Translations under genes and position numbers: made by a program | Origin: Vitreoscilla filiformis | Lineage (GTDB): Bacteria; Pseudomonadota; Gammaproteobacteria; Burkholderiales; Burkholderiaceae_C | Length of the DNA: 64,000 nt | Assembly (NCBI RefSeq): GCF_002222655.1 | Contig: NZ_CP022423.1 | Coordinates: forward strand, 1,922,001-1,986,000 | Reading direction: 5' to 3' | Notes under the pieces: model-generated | The model's input: only the letters and a program-made list of their open reading frames with translations | Databases searched by the model: none | Told to the model about the DNA's origin: nothing | Part shown: positions 26,325-36,556 of the stretch, one piece after another | How the letters are laid out: every line of letters begins with the position of its first letter | Numbering within the stretch: position 1 is the stretch's first letter

Positions 26325-27146
26325 TCAGTCCCTGTCCCCACCGATGACACCGCCGAGCAAGCCGCCAGCGGCAAATCCACCCAGCACGGAGCCCTCTTCA
26401 CGGGCAGAACCGCCGGCCTGCGGTGCGGCAGCAAAAATGCGGCTGGCCAAGCGCGAGAACGGCAGGCTTTGCAGCCATACCGTGCCCGGCCCGGTCATCT
26501 TGGCCAAGAACAGACCTTCCCCGCCGAACAGGGCGGTTTTGATTTTGCCGACGTATTGAATTTCAAAATCGACATCCGGCGTGTGCGCGACGACGCACCC
26601 CGTATCGATCAGCAAGGACTGGCCGGGGCGCAGCTCCCGCCGCAACACCGTGCCGCCGGCGTGTACAAAGGCCAACCCATCGCCCTCTAGGCGCTGCATG
26701 ATGAAACCTTCACCGCCGAAGAATCCCACCGACAGTTTTTGCTGGAAATGGATGCCCACGCTCACCCCGCGTGCTGCGCACAGAAACGAGTCTTTTTGGC
26801 AAACCAGCGTGCCGCCGAGTTGGCGCAGGTTCATGGGCAAAATTTTGCCCGGGTACGGCGCAGCAAACGCCACGCGCAATTTGCTGTTCCCTTCGTTGGT
26901 GTACACGGTGGTGAACAGGGATTCACCGGTGATGAGGCGCTTGCCGGCGCTCATCAGTTTGCCGAAGAAACCCCCAGCGCCGGAGGATTTGGCGCCGTCA
27001 CCCAGCACCGTGTCCATGTCGATGCCTGCGTCCATGAACATCATGCTGCCGGCTTCACCGATGGCCGCTTCGCCCGGATCGAGTTCGATTTCGACGAACT
27101 GCATTTCCGAGCCTTTGATTTCGAAATCAACGTCGTCCATGGCCAT
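26325..27146 (-). CDS. AIM24/TIGR00266 family protein
   Basis: A 273-aa all-beta protein of the AIM24 (TIGR00266) family, function unknown. It has FEIKGSEMQFVEIELDPGEAAIGEAGSMMFMD at the N-terminus and repeated GGEGF/GGEGLF turns (SVGFFGGEGFIMQRLEG, ALFGGEGLFLAKMTGPG). The C-terminus is Gly-rich (FAAGGLLGGVIGGD). ATG at 27146 follows CGGAG by 9 nt. A second ATG at 27140 is possible. Confidence 0.87.
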   Translation of the reverse strand: MAMDDVDFEIKGSEMQFVEIELDPGEAAIGEAGSMMFMDAGIDMDTVLGDGAKSSGAGGFFGKLMSAGKRLITGESLFTTVYTNEGNSKLRVAFAAPYPGKILPMNLRQLGGTLVCQKDSFLCAARGVSVGIHFQQKLSVGFFGGEGFIMQRLEGDGLAFVHAGGTVLRRELRPGQSLLIDTGCVVAHTPDVDFEIQYVGKIKTALFGGEGLFLAKMTGPGTVWLQSLPFSRLASRIFAAAPQAGGSAREEGSVLGGFAAGGLLGGVIGGDRD

Positions 27147-27176
27147 GAGAATCAACTCCGAGGGTGAAAAGGGGCT

Positions 27177-27464
27177 TCAATGTTCGGTAGAGTTTTGGTT
27201 GGCGGGCTTGAGCTCGTCAACGCGCCAACCTTCTTTGAGTAACGCTTGGCGCAACCATTCAGGATGTTGGCCTTGGCCGTCCCAGGTTTCCCCGCTAACG
27301 GGGTGACGGTATTTGATGACACGGGGCGCCGCAGGGCGAACGGGGGTGGGGGTACGGGCAATTTCGTCCAGCGAAATGTGCCAGAACTCCATCAGGGCCG
27401 TGATGCGGGCGACCACAGCGGCTCGCTCACGTCGGCTGAGCGAAGCATTGGAAGAGACGTCCAT
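27177..27464 (-). CDS. H-NS family nucleoid-associated protein, short form
   Basis: A 95-aa protein with a short helical N-terminus (RRERAAVVARITALMEFWHISLDEIAR) and a C-terminal H-NS DNA-binding domain, KYRHPVSGETWDGQGQHPEWLRQAL. The core is close to the usual W-x-G-x-G-x2-P-x-W motif. It may bind AT-rich DNA or modulate full-length H-NS. The stop lies 31 nt from the AIM24-like gene start. Confidence 0.85.
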   Translation of the reverse strand: MDVSSNASLSRRERAAVVARITALMEFWHISLDEIARTPTPVRPAAPRVIKYRHPVSGETWDGQGQHPEWLRQALLKEGWRVDELKPANQNSTEH

Positions 27465-27537
27465 GGGACAGTCGAACACAACAAACGAGCAGAAAGAAAC
27501 AGGCCGCCTGGAGAGCGGCCAACGGTGAGGGCAGGGG

Positions 27538-27663
27538 TCAGGAACGCAGCAGTTCGTCGAGCTCTTTGCACGACGGCGCACACACGGCCTGGGCCTTCCC
27601 CAGGAGTTTGCGGGTTTTCAGGTGCGCACGGGGGCGGTGTTTGCCGCACAGAAAGCACGACAT
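27538..27663 (-). CDS. Small Cys-rich protein (CxxC...CxxxC), unknown function
   Basis: A 41-aa protein, MSCFLCGKHRPRAHLKTRKL continuing to CAPSCKELDELLRS. Two Cys pairs around a basic centre suggest a small zinc ribbon. The same frame is open upstream to an ATG at 27843, which would give 101 aa. However, that ATG overlaps a good -10 box (27842-27847), favouring a later start. A perfect AAGGAGGT near 27785 is followed by ATT/CTG rather than ATG, so a non-standard start there is possible. No homologue function is known to me. Confidence 0.5.
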   Translation of the reverse strand: MSCFLCGKHRPRAHLKTRKLLGKAQAVCAPSCKELDELLRS

Positions 27664-27841
27664 GGTCGCCGCGCCAAACGCACCTGTTGCCGAAAATGGA
27701 GAACCTGCCACCTTGGAGCGATAGCGCAACCCGTTCGGGTCGATGGCGGTCTTGGGATCTTCCTTGGCCAGAATGACCTCCTTGTGATCGTCAAAGCATG
27801 TCGGGGCGCAGCGCCTGTCAGGGGCACCGCGCAAACACGAC

Positions 27842-27871
27842 ATTATCGCATCGCACCACAATGTCGTCCAA
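27842..27871 (-). promoter_or_regulatory. Candidate sigma-70 promoter for the small Cys-rich gene
   Basis: On the minus strand TTGGAC and GATAAT are separated by 18 bp. The next gene downstream is the small Cys-rich protein, about 170 nt away. Confidence 0.4.
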
Positions 27872-27878
27872 AGCAAGC

Positions 27879-27898
27879 GGGCTGCCCGCAGGCAGCCC
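27879..27898 (-). terminator. Hairpin downstream of adk
   Basis: A perfect 8-bp stem GGGCTGCC/GGCAGCCC with a 4-nt loop lies 45 nt after the adk stop. Only a short, broken T-run follows, so termination may be partial. Confidence 0.55.
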
Positions 27899-27942
27899 AC
27901 CAGAGATGAGGGAGTCCCCGAAAGAGGGGAAACGCTGAAAAA

Positions 27943-28683
<741 letters not shown>

Positions 28684-28747
28684 TTAGTCAGGATAGCATG
28701 CACAACCCTGCGTTCTGCTGACGTGCCACAGGGCGCTCCGGCGGGAA

Positions 28748-29527
28748 TTACCCGGGGAAAAAGGCGCGCACGCGGGCCAAATCTTCAGGGGTGTCCACCC
28801 CTGGCGCAGGGGCTGTGCCAGCCGTGTACACAGCGATGCGGCCACCGTGCCACAGCACGCGCAATTGCTCCAAAGACTCCAGTTGCTCCAGCGGCGCCGG
28901 GCTGAGTTGCGGGAAGCGACGCAAGTAACCGGCCCGGTAGGCGTAGAGCCCGATGTGGCGCAGCGCAGCCCCGATGGCTGGGGTCGGCAGGGCGGGGGTA
29001 CCGGCTTGGGAACCGTCCCGCCACCACGGGATGGGTGCCCGGCTGAAATACAGCGCCCGCTGCTGCTGATCCAGCACCACCTTGACAACGTTGGGGTTGG
29101 CAAAGTCGGCGGGGGATTCGATGGCGTGGGCGGCTGTGGCCACGTCGCATTCGGGGTGGGCGGCCAGCAGTTCGGCGCAAGCGCGCACCAGCGCCGGGTC
29201 GATCAGCGGTTCATCCCCTTGGACGTTGACGACCAGGGCGTCGCCATCCAGACCCAGCAGGGTGCAGGCTTCTGCGAGGCGGTCGCTGCCGCTGAGATGA
29301 TCGGTGCGGGTGAGCACGGCTTCGATGCCGTGCGCCGCACACGCTGTCACGATCGTCGGATCGTCCGCCGCCACCACCACGCGCTGCGCACCCGAGCGCA
29401 GGGCTTGCTCGGCGACGCGCACCACCATCGGTTTGCCACCCAGATCGGCCAGGGGTTTGTTGGGCAGGCGGGTCGAGGCCAGCCGCGCCGGAATCAGGGC
29501 GCAAAACGAAACGGGGGCCATGCTCAT
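28748..29527 (-). CDS. kdsB: 3-deoxy-manno-octulosonate cytidylyltransferase
   Basis: A 259-aa CMP-KDO synthetase that activates KDO for lipopolysaccharide inner core. The N-terminal [18 protein letters not shown] loop and the metal/sugar motif [10 protein letters not shown] are present. ATG 29527 overlaps the stop of the upstream DUF343 gene by 4 nt, which supports the shorter start. Confidence 0.97.
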   Translation of the reverse strand: MSMAPVSFCALIPARLASTRLPNKPLADLGGKPMVVRVAEQALRSGAQRVVVAADDPTIVTACAAHGIEAVLTRTDHLSGSDRLAEACTLLGLDGDALVVNVQGDEPLIDPALVRACAELLAAHPECDVATAAHAIESPADFANPNVVKVVLDQQQRALYFSRAPIPWWRDGSQAGTPALPTPAIGAALRHIGLYAYRAGYLRRFPQLSPAPLEQLESLEQLRVLWHGGRIAVYTAGTAPAPGVDTPEDLARVRAFFPG

Positions 29528-29724
29528 GCCAGCTCCTCGTCCGGGGGCAGGGCACGGGCTTCGTGATCCAGCATCACGGGGATGCCGTCGCGGATCGGGT
29601 AGCCCAGGCGATCGACCGGGCACACCAGCTCAGCCGGTTGGCCGGCGGGGTCGCGGAGCAGTGTCAGGGGGCCTTTGCAGATGGGGCAGACCAGCAAATC
29701 CAGCAGGCGGTGATCGATCGTCAT
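29524..29724 (-). CDS. Trm112-like DUF343 protein (YcaR type)
   Basis: A 66-aa protein, [20 protein letters not shown] onwards. It has CPIC but only one later Cys ([20 protein letters not shown]), as in bacterial YcaR. It is always found between lpxK and kdsB in this group. A methyltransferase-partner role is known for Trm112 in eukaryotes but unproven here. Its ends overlap both neighbours by 4 nt. Confidence 0.92.
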   Translation of the reverse strand: MTIDHRLLDLLVCPICKGPLTLLRDPAGQPAELVCPVDRLGYPIRDGIPVMLDHEARALPPDEELA

Positions 29725-30824
29725 GGAGCGGCAGAGCGAGAAGAGGGAGGGTGCCAGGGCATCAGCCAGTCGGCCAACTGCGCGGACACCGCGTCAGGAA
29801 GTTCGAAGTCTAACGGTGCCACCCAGATGCGAGGCCCTGGGGTGGACGCCATCGCCATCAGTTTGACAGCGTCTTTTTCGGTGACGATGACATCGTCCAC
29901 CCCGTCCGGCCAGGTGAGGGCGCTGAGGTCCGCGTGATCGGGCAGGGGGTGGCGCACGATGTGCAAACCCCATTGCCGTTCCAGCATGGTGAAAAAGCGC
30001 TCGGGTTCGGCCAGCCCCGCTGCGGCCAGCACCGGATGGGTGCGTGAGCGCGTTTGCAGGGCGTGCAGCGTGTCGGCCTGTGGCGGTTGGCGTTGGCTGG
30101 ATGACCAGGTGTCCAGCGCCACCACGCCCGCCAATCGCCGCCGGGCCAGGTGGCCGGGCCAAGGGGTGCTGGGCGCATCGGCGTTGTAGATCACCAAGGA
30201 GCGGGCGGGGGGCGTGTCGGGCCACGGTTGGCGCAGCGGGCCAGCGGGCAGCACATGGCCGTTGCCGATGCCTCGGGCGTCGAACACGATGAGTTGTGCG
30301 TCGCGTGGCAGGCGGGTGTGTTGGAGACCATCGTCTGCCACGATCACATTGACATCGGGGTGAAGCTCGCGCAGTCGCTGTGCCGCTGCCAGGCGATCGG
30401 CGTTCACGCACACCGGGACACCGCTGCGGCGGTGCAACAGCAAGGGTTCATCACCGCATTCCGTCGCTGGGGTGGTGGGGCCGACATCACACAGCCCCGT
30501 GCCGCGCCGCCCATACCCGCGTGACACCACACCCGGATGCCAGCCTTGCGTTTGCAGCCATCGGATCAGGGCCAGCGTCGTTGGGGTTTTGCCCGCGCCG
30601 CCGACGATGAGGTTGCCGACGACCAGGATGGGGCAGGCGTCCAATCCAGCGGCCCGTCGCTGCTCGACCAAACGGGCTTGTGCGTCGGGGCGAGATTGGC
30701 GCCAGGTGCGCCCTGCCACCACGGCCCGCACCAGCCAAGACAGCGGGCGCAGTGCCAAGCTCCAGGCCGATTCGCCTGGGTGCCACCAAGCACGTTGCAA
30801 GGCTTGCTGCCAGCGCAAACTCAC
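29721..30824 (-). CDS. lpxK: Tetraacyldisaccharide 4'-kinase
   Basis: A 367-aa inner-membrane P-loop kinase that phosphorylates the lipid A precursor. The Walker A region is [24 protein letters not shown] contains the catalytic Asp-Asp-Gly-Leu-Gln-His motif. The N-terminal helix ([16 protein letters not shown]) is the membrane anchor. The GTG start overlaps the exbD stop (GTGA). Confidence 0.96.
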   Translation of the reverse strand: MSLRWQQALQRAWWHPGESAWSLALRPLSWLVRAVVAGRTWRQSRPDAQARLVEQRRAAGLDACPILVVGNLIVGGAGKTPTTLALIRWLQTQGWHPGVVSRGYGRRGTGLCDVGPTTPATECGDEPLLLHRRSGVPVCVNADRLAAAQRLRELHPDVNVIVADDGLQHTRLPRDAQLIVFDARGIGNGHVLPAGPLRQPWPDTPPARSLVIYNADAPSTPWPGHLARRRLAGVVALDTWSSSQRQPPQADTLHALQTRSRTHPVLAAAGLAEPERFFTMLERQWGLHIVRHPLPDHADLSALTWPDGVDDVIVTEKDAVKLMAMASTPGPRIWVAPLDFELPDAVSAQLADWLMPWHPPSSRSAAP

Positions 30825-31282
30825 CGTGCTTTGCTGGCCGCAGCCGTGCGGGGCGCCCCTCCGGCCAAGGCGCCACCTTGTTGCGTGGCGAAGGTGACGT
30901 GGGGCAGATTGGCGCGCCGCGCCGCATCCAGCACGTTCATCACGGATTGGACGGCGGCGGTGGCGTCAGCCGAAATGACCACCACGGGCTCTTTGCGCTG
31001 CTGGGCCGCGTTGCGCAGAGCGGAGGTCAAGGTGTCCACGTTGGCACCATCGACGCGCTGTTGATCCACCTGATAACGCCCATCGGCAGCCACAGCGACG
31101 ATGATTTCGGCAGGTTTGTTGGCCAGCGGCGTGGCGTTGGCCACAGGCAGTTCGACCTGCAATTCGGTGAACTTGGAGTAGGTGGTGGAGAGCATCAAAA
31201 AGATGATCACCACCAACAGCACGTCGATGAAGGGGATCAGGTTGATCTCAGGCTCTTCAGCCTCGGGGCGGCGGAAGTTCAT
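30821..31282 (-). CDS. exbD: ExbD/TolR-type biopolymer transport protein
   Basis: A 153-aa protein with one N-terminal membrane helix (INLIPFIDVLLVVIIFLMLSTTY) carrying the essential Asp, then a periplasmic domain. With ExbB it uses the proton gradient to energise TonB or a TolA-like partner. No tonB is nearby. The start MNFRRPEAEEPEINLIPF matches the family. Confidence 0.94.
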   Translation of the reverse strand: MNFRRPEAEEPEINLIPFIDVLLVVIIFLMLSTTYSKFTELQVELPVANATPLANKPAEIIVAVAADGRYQVDQQRVDGANVDTLTSALRNAAQQRKEPVVVISADATAAVQSVMNVLDAARRANLPHVTFATQQGGALAGGAPRTAAASKAR

Positions 31283-31295
31283 GGTGGCCAGGCAC

Positions 31296-31934
31296 TCAGC
31301 GATTGGGCTGGCTGGGGGCCAGTTGGGGGTGTACCAGGCGGTGCAGCAGTTGGTCGGCGGCCTGTTCCATGTCATGCAGCAGGCCACTGACGCGGCTGCG
31401 GAAGTAGCGGTGTGCCATCAGCGAAGGAATCGCCACCATCAGGCCGAAAGCCGTGTTGTACAGCGCCACCGAAATACCGTGCGCCAGTTGCGCCGGGTTG
31501 GTGCCATTGCTGCCTGGGGCTTGCGCGCCGAAAATTTCGATCATGCCGATCACCGTGCCCAGCAGGCCCAGCAAGGGTGCCGCCGTGGCGATGGTGGCCA
31601 GTGCGTTCAAGTAGCGCTCCAGTTGATGCGCGGCGGAACGGCCAGCGGTTTCGAACGCCCGGCGCAGCAACTCCGGGTCATTGGTGCGGGTGGCTTGGCG
31701 CAAGCCAGCGGCCAGCACTTTGCCGAGCAGGGAGTTGGCGGCGAGTTTGTCGATCACCTCCGGGCCGGGGATGCCGGCGCGGCACACGCCAATCACCTCG
31801 GTCACCAGCCCGGTGGGGGCGATGCGTGCGCGGCGCAAGGACACCAACCGCTCCAGCACCAAGGCCAGGGCGATCACAGAGCAGAAAATCAACGGCCAGA
31901 TCGGCCAGCCAGCGGCTTGTACGATGGAAAACAA
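31296..31934 (-). CDS. exbB: ExbB/TolQ/MotA-type proton channel protein
   Basis: A 212-aa protein with three hydrophobic segments. It begins FSIVQAAGWPIWPLIFCSV, where homologues start with MFS. The TTG at 31934 with GAGG 5 nt upstream is therefore the likely start. The conserved channel region ATIATAAPLLGLLGTVIGMIEIF is intact. It lies 13 nt upstream of exbD and diverges from xseA across 49 bp. Confidence 0.92.
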   Translation of the reverse strand: MFSIVQAAGWPIWPLIFCSVIALALVLERLVSLRRARIAPTGLVTEVIGVCRAGIPGPEVIDKLAANSLLGKVLAAGLRQATRTNDPELLRRAFETAGRSAAHQLERYLNALATIATAAPLLGLLGTVIGMIEIFGAQAPGSNGTNPAQLAHGISVALYNTAFGLMVAIPSLMAHRYFRSRVSGLLHDMEQAADQLLHRLVHPQLAPSQPNR

Positions 31935-31983
31935 AGCAACCTCTTCCAAACTCACGCCTTCCGAGGGCGCGGATCGAAACATT

Positions 31984-33165
31984 ATGGATCGAAGCCAGAC
32001 CAGTTCTGAAACCGCTTGGCGCGTGTGGTCGGTGTCAGCGCTGCTGTTGGCGGTGTCCGATGCGCTGGCGGTGCGCTTCCCGAGCGTGGCCGTGCGTGGG
32101 GACATCGGCGGGTTCAGCCGGGCGGCCAGCGGGCATTGTTATTTCACGCTGAAAGACGCCAGCCAGGGCAGTGCTGGCCTGCGATGTGTGATGTTTCGTC
32201 GTGCCGCTGCGCTGGTGGATTTCGCCATGCGCGAAGGAATCGAGGTGGAAGTGCGTGGCCGGCTGTCGGTGTACGACGCTCGTGGTGAGTTGCAGCTCGT
32301 GGTCGAGAGCGTGCGCCGTGTCGGGGCCGGTTCGTTGTTCGACGAGTTCCTGCGGCTCAAAGCCGCATTGGAGGCGCAGGGCCTGTTCGACCCCCGACGC
32401 AAACGCCCGTTGCCAGCGTTTGCGCGCTGTGTCGGGGTGGTGACCTCGGCAACAGGCGCCGCTGTGCATGATGTGGTGACCACCTTGGCGCGGCGTTCGC
32501 CCCACGTCCGCGTGGTGCTGGTGCCGACGCAAGTGCAAGGGGCGGGCGCGGTGGCGTCGCTGGTCGAGGCTTTGGCGCAGGCGCAAGCCTGGCCGGATGT
32601 CGAGGTGCTGCTGCTGTGCCGGGGCGGTGGCAGTGCCGAAGACTTGGCCGCGTTTAACGCCGAACCCGTGGTGCGTGCGGTGGCAGCCGCCCGCGTTCCC
32701 GTGATCGCTGGAGTGGGGCACGAAACCGACGTGACTTTGGTGGATTGGGCCGCCGATGTGCGCGCCCCTACACCAACGGCTGCCGCCGAAATGGCCGTTC
32801 CCGCCACCGAGCGAGGGCTGGAACGGTTGCAGGCATTGGCCGATCGGCTGGCGCGGGCGGTGCAGCGGCCACTGGAACGGGCTGCGCAGCAACTCGATGT
32901 GCTGGCGCTGCGCCTGCGCGAGCCTGCACGTTGGGTCGGGCGCCAGCAGGAACGGCTGAACCACTGGGAGGCGCGTGTGCAGACGCTCGATCCGCGCCAT
33001 GTGCTGGCCCGGGGTTACACCTGGATGGAGGATGCGGGCGGTGCGCCGGTGTTGTCGGTGCGGCACGTTCAGCCGGGGCAGACGCTGCGAGCGGTCTGGG
33101 CCGATGGTCAAGCGGACGTGCAAGTGCAGCAGCTCGTCCCAAGCCCCGCTGGCCGCTCGGATTAA
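31984..33165 (+). CDS. xseA: Exodeoxyribonuclease VII large subunit
   Basis: A 393-aa protein with an OB-fold N-terminus (VRGDIGGFSRAASGHCYFTLKDA) and the catalytic Exonuc_VII_L domain (VTSATGAAVHDVV, LLCRGGGSAEDLAAFN, AGVGHETDVTLVDWAADVRAPTPTAAAEM). It degrades single-stranded DNA in repair with XseB, which is not in the window. Length is slightly short of the E. coli enzyme, through a reduced coiled-coil. Confidence 0.96.
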   Translation: MDRSQTSSETAWRVWSVSALLLAVSDALAVRFPSVAVRGDIGGFSRAASGHCYFTLKDASQGSAGLRCVMFRRAAALVDFAMREGIEVEVRGRLSVYDARGELQLVVESVRRVGAGSLFDEFLRLKAALEAQGLFDPRRKRPLPAFARCVGVVTSATGAAVHDVVTTLARRSPHVRVVLVPTQVQGAGAVASLVEALAQAQAWPDVEVLLLCRGGGSAEDLAAFNAEPVVRAVAAARVPVIAGVGHETDVTLVDWAADVRAPTPTAAAEMAVPATERGLERLQALADRLARAVQRPLERAAQQLDVLALRLREPARWVGRQQERLNHWEARVQTLDPRHVLARGYTWMEDAGGAPVLSVRHVQPGQTLRAVWADGQADVQVQQLVPSPAGRSD

Positions 33166-33227
33166 GGGGCGCTGCCTACAATCCGCCGCGTCTTTGACCG
33201 CACCGAAACGCACCGAAAGGAATTCGC

Positions 33228-33809
33228 ATGTCCCACACCTTGCCCGCTCTGCCCTTCGGCCTGGATGACCTGGCACCACACATGAGCCGTGAAACTCTGG
33301 AGTTCCACCACGGCAAGCACCACAACGCCTATGTGGTCAACCTGAACAACCTGATCGTGGGCACCGAGTTTGCCGACGCGGCTTTGGAAGACGTCGTCAA
33401 GAAGTCCTCGGGCCCGATCTACAACAACGCCGCGCAAATCTGGAACCACACTTTCTTCTGGAACTGCCTGAAGAAAGACGGCGGCGGTGAGCCCACTGGC
33501 GCCCTGGCCGACGCCATCAACGCCAAGTGGGGCAGCTTCGCCGCCTTCAAGGATGCCTTCACCAAGAGCGCCGTGGGCAACTTCGGTTCGGGCTGGACGT
33601 GGCTGGTGAAGAAGGCCGACGGCACGGTGGACATCGTCAACATGGGCGCCGCCGGCACCCCGCTGACCACGGGTGACACCGCCTTGCTGACCGTGGACGT
33701 GTGGGAACACGCCTACTACATCGACTACCGCAACCTGCGTCCGAAGTTCGTGGAAACCTTCCTGAACTCGCTGGCCAACTGGGAGTTTGCCCAGGCCAAC
33801 TTCGCCTGA
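33228..33809 (+). CDS. sodB: Iron superoxide dismutase
   Basis: A 193-aa cytoplasmic Fe-type SOD. Metal ligands fall in HHGKHHNAYV, NHTFFWNCLK and the C-terminal DVWEHAYYIDYRN. The helix GGGEPTGALADAI and the FGSGWTWLVKK region favour Fe over Mn. A strong ribosome site (AAAGGAATTC) precedes the ATG. It is monocistronic with its own terminator. Confidence 0.96.
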   Translation: MSHTLPALPFGLDDLAPHMSRETLEFHHGKHHNAYVVNLNNLIVGTEFADAALEDVVKKSSGPIYNNAAQIWNHTFFWNCLKKDGGGEPTGALADAINAKWGSFAAFKDAFTKSAVGNFGSGWTWLVKKADGTVDIVNMGAAGTPLTTGDTALLTVDVWEHAYYIDYRNLRPKFVETFLNSLANWEFAQANFA

Positions 33810-33847
33810 GTTTGCGGCTGACGCGCCCGTCAGCCCCTTGCCCAGCA

Positions 33848-33871
33848 GCCGGCGTTCGCGCCGGCTTTTTT
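33848..33871 (+). terminator. Terminator after sodB
   Basis: GCCGGCG/CGCCGGC, a perfect 7-bp stem with a 4-nt loop, is followed by six T residues. Confidence 0.93.
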
Positions 33872-33956
33872 GTTGGTGCTGTCAGTCTTTGGTAGGCTCG
33901 CGCCCCGGCGAACCTCAACGAAACCTGACAACGCGAGCGAGAACGGAGCCCGGCCC

Positions 33957-34634
33957 ATGCGAATTTTGTTGGTGGAAGACGATCCGGCGCTGAGCTTGGG
34001 GGTGGCGCGCAGCCTGGAGCGCGAGGGCTGGCAGGTGGACGTGCTGGCCGATGGCGAGCAGGCATTGAGCGAAGGGCTGCTCAATCGCTTCGACCTGTGC
34101 ATCCTCGATTGGGGGCTGCCCCGCCGCGATGGGCTGGACGTGTTGCGCCAGTGGCGCACCAAGGGCGTGCGCATGCCCGTGCTGCTGTTGACGGCCCGCG
34201 ATGAGTTGGGCGATCGCGTGCGCGGCCTGGATGCGGGCGCGGACGATTACCTGGTCAAACCCTTCGATGTTCCGGAGTTGCTGGCGCGGGTGCGGGCGCT
34301 CAAGCGCCGGGCGGAAGGGCGGCTGGAGGAGGTCATCCGCTTTGGCGGGCTGGCGCTGGATTTGGCGCACCGAGAGCTGACTTTCAACGGCGAGCGCGTG
34401 CCGCTGAGCCCGCGTGAGTTGGCGCTGACCGAGATGCTGATGCACAAAGCGGGCCGGGTGGTGACGAAGGAATCGATCGTGGTGCGCCTTTCCACCTGGG
34501 AGGCCGATTTCAGCGAAAACTCGGTCGAGGTGTACGTACATCGTTTGCGCAAGCGCTTTTCGCCGCTGGGGGTGATGATCCGCACGGTGCGCGGTTTTGG
34601 TTACCTGATGGAGATTGAGGCCCCAGCGGCATGA
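33957..34634 (+). CDS. tctD: OmpR-family response regulator (TctD-like)
   Basis: A 225-aa regulator. The receiver has E7-D8-D9 and the phosphoacceptor D51 (LCILDWGLPRRDG), Lys in YLVKPFD, and a C-terminal winged helix (ELALTEMLMHKAGRVV ... SVEVYVHRLRKRF). It lies directly upstream of its kinase and of tctBA, so control of tricarboxylate uptake is likely. The start overlaps no other gene. The tctE ATG overlaps its stop. Confidence 0.92.
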   Translation: MRILLVEDDPALSLGVARSLEREGWQVDVLADGEQALSEGLLNRFDLCILDWGLPRRDGLDVLRQWRTKGVRMPVLLLTARDELGDRVRGLDAGADDYLVKPFDVPELLARVRALKRRAEGRLEEVIRFGGLALDLAHRELTFNGERVPLSPRELALTEMLMHKAGRVVTKESIVVRLSTWEADFSENSVEVYVHRLRKRFSPLGVMIRTVRGFGYLMEIEAPAA

Positions 34635-36073
34635 GCCCGACCAGCGTGCGCAGCCAGTTGCTCCAGCCGCTGGCGTGGATCTGGTTGCTGGGGCTGCTGG
34701 CGGCGGCCACCGGGGCCTACTGGCTGGCGCGTCACAGTGCCAACTTGGCGTTTGACCGGGGGTTGCAAGACGAGGTCAGCGCGCTGGCCAGCAAAGTCAC
34801 CTGGTCAGACCGGGGGCCGCTGCTGGATTTGAGCCGCCAAACCATGGAGCTGCTGAGCTGGGATTTGGACGACCGCAACAGCTTCGCCATGGTCGATGCC
34901 GATGGCAACGCCCTGGCCGGTGATGACAGCGTGCCCGTGCCCAACGCCATGGTGCTGCGTGCCAGCCTGAGCCAGCCACGTTTGTTTGATGCCCAAATGA
35001 ATGGCGAAGCGGTGCGGGGGGTGGTGTTCTCGGTCAGCTCGCCGATGCTGGATCGCATGGTGTCGGTGATCGTGGTGGAAACCACCCGGCGCCGCATTGG
35101 GCTGATGCGGGATTTGCTGCTGGTCATTGTCATGCCGGCGCTGGCGCTGGGGGTCGTCACGTTTGGGTTGTTGAGCTGGGGCATCGGACGCGGGCTGCAA
35201 CCCTTGCGGGACGTGGCTGCCGAGGTCGAGCGCCGCCCGGCCAACGATTGGCGCCCCTTACCGCTGGAAGGCGTGCCCCAGGAAGCCGTGCCCTTGATCG
35301 AGCGCATCAACACCTTGCTGGCCGACATGGAACAGGCCATCGCCCTCCAGCGTCGTTTTGTTGCCGATGCGGCCCATCAGTTGCGCACGCCCGTGGCGGG
35401 CATCCGGGTGCTGGCGCAAGCCCTGGATGCCGAACTTCAACACGGCACCGCAGCGGCGAGCGGCGAGGCGTGGCGACCGTTGCTGTCGCAGTTGGGGCGG
35501 GCCACCGATCGGTTGAGCCGGCTCATCGGGCAATTGCTCAGTTTGGCGCGTTCGGAGACGGCGCTGTCGGTGAGCGCTGAGCATCGGCGCTTGGATGTCG
35601 TGCCGTTGGTGCGGGAGTGCGCAGAGCCGCTGGTGCTGGAAGGATTGCGCCAGGGGCGGCAAGTCGTACTCGAAGCCCCAGAGGCGCCAGTGTGGGCGCG
35701 GGCGCATCCGCTGTGGCTGGGCGAGGTGGTGAACAACCTGCTGGACAACGCCTTGCGCTATGGCGGCCCCCACATCACCCTGCGCGTGCAGGGCTGCCCG
35801 GAGGGGGGCGCACGCATTGAGGTGGAGGACGATGGCCCCGGCATCGCTCCTGAACAGTTGAGCCATGTGTTTGAACCGTTTTGGCGGGGCGAACGGGCGG
35901 ATTTGCGCAACGACGGGGGCACCGGCCTGGGTTTGACCATTGCGCGTGAGGTCATGCTGCGCCTAGGTGGGCGCATTGAAGCGGTCAGCCGCCCCGAGTT
36001 GGCGGGGTTGCGTTTCACACTTTGGCTGAGTGACGACAGCCAAGACGGGGTTTTGCGAGGAGAGAGTCAATGA
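34631..36073 (+). CDS. tctE: Sensor histidine kinase (TctE-like)
   Basis: A 480-aa inner-membrane kinase. Two transmembrane segments (about 12-32 and 160-185) bracket a periplasmic sensor domain of the TctE N-terminal type. His249 is in FVADAAHQLRTPVAGIR, and the ATPase motifs are NNLLDNALRYG, DDGPGIAPEQ and GGTGLGLTIA. It should sense external tricarboxylate, directly or through a binding protein. Both ends overlap neighbours by 4 nt. Confidence 0.92.
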   Translation: MSPTSVRSQLLQPLAWIWLLGLLAAATGAYWLARHSANLAFDRGLQDEVSALASKVTWSDRGPLLDLSRQTMELLSWDLDDRNSFAMVDADGNALAGDDSVPVPNAMVLRASLSQPRLFDAQMNGEAVRGVVFSVSSPMLDRMVSVIVVETTRRRIGLMRDLLLVIVMPALALGVVTFGLLSWGIGRGLQPLRDVAAEVERRPANDWRPLPLEGVPQEAVPLIERINTLLADMEQAIALQRRFVADAAHQLRTPVAGIRVLAQALDAELQHGTAAASGEAWRPLLSQLGRATDRLSRLIGQLLSLARSETALSVSAEHRRLDVVPLVRECAEPLVLEGLRQGRQVVLEAPEAPVWARAHPLWLGEVVNNLLDNALRYGGPHITLRVQGCPEGGARIEVEDDGPGIAPEQLSHVFEPFWRGERADLRNDGGTGLGLTIAREVMLRLGGRIEAVSRPELAGLRFTLWLSDDSQDGVLRGESQ

Positions 36074-36537
36074 GGATCAAGAGCCAGAAAGATTTCTGGT
36101 CGGGCGTGATGTTCATGCTCGTGGGGGGCGCATTTGCGTGGGGGGCGTCGTCCTATGCCTTTGGCAGTTCTGCGCGACCCGGGCCGGGTTATTTCCCCTT
36201 GGGGTTGGGGGTGCTGCTGGCGCTGCTGGGCTTGGTGATCACCATCAAGGCCCTGACACTCGACACCTCCGATGGTGAGCCGCTGGGCCCATTCGCTTGG
36301 CGGCCTCTGTGGGTTGTGCTGGGGGCGGTGCTGGTGTTTGGCATCGTGCTGCCACGCGGGGGGCTGGTGGTGGCCTTGCCCTTGTTGGTGCTGATTTCCA
36401 GTTGGGCCAGCGAGGAGTTTTCTTGGCGATCGGCGCTGCTCAATGCAGGAGTGTTGACGCTGTTGTCGTACCTGGTGTTTGTCGTTGGGCTGAAGCTGAC
36501 GATTCCTGTGCTGCCCGCGTTGAGCCAGCCACTCTGA
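36070..36537 (+). CDS. tctB: Tripartite tricarboxylate transporter small membrane subunit
   Basis: A 155-aa TctB protein with four hydrophobic segments. It starts MRIKSQKDFWSGVMFMLVGG, typical of the family, with FGSSARPGPGYFPLGLG after the first helix. It forms the membrane part of a TTT transporter with TctA. It is translationally coupled to tctE through an ATGA overlap. Confidence 0.93.
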   Translation: MRIKSQKDFWSGVMFMLVGGAFAWGASSYAFGSSARPGPGYFPLGLGVLLALLGLVITIKALTLDTSDGEPLGPFAWRPLWVVLGAVLVFGIVLPRGGLVVALPLLVLISSWASEEFSWRSALLNAGVLTLLSYLVFVVGLKLTIPVLPALSQPL

Positions 36538-36556
36538 CCCTTCAGGAGAACCCACT

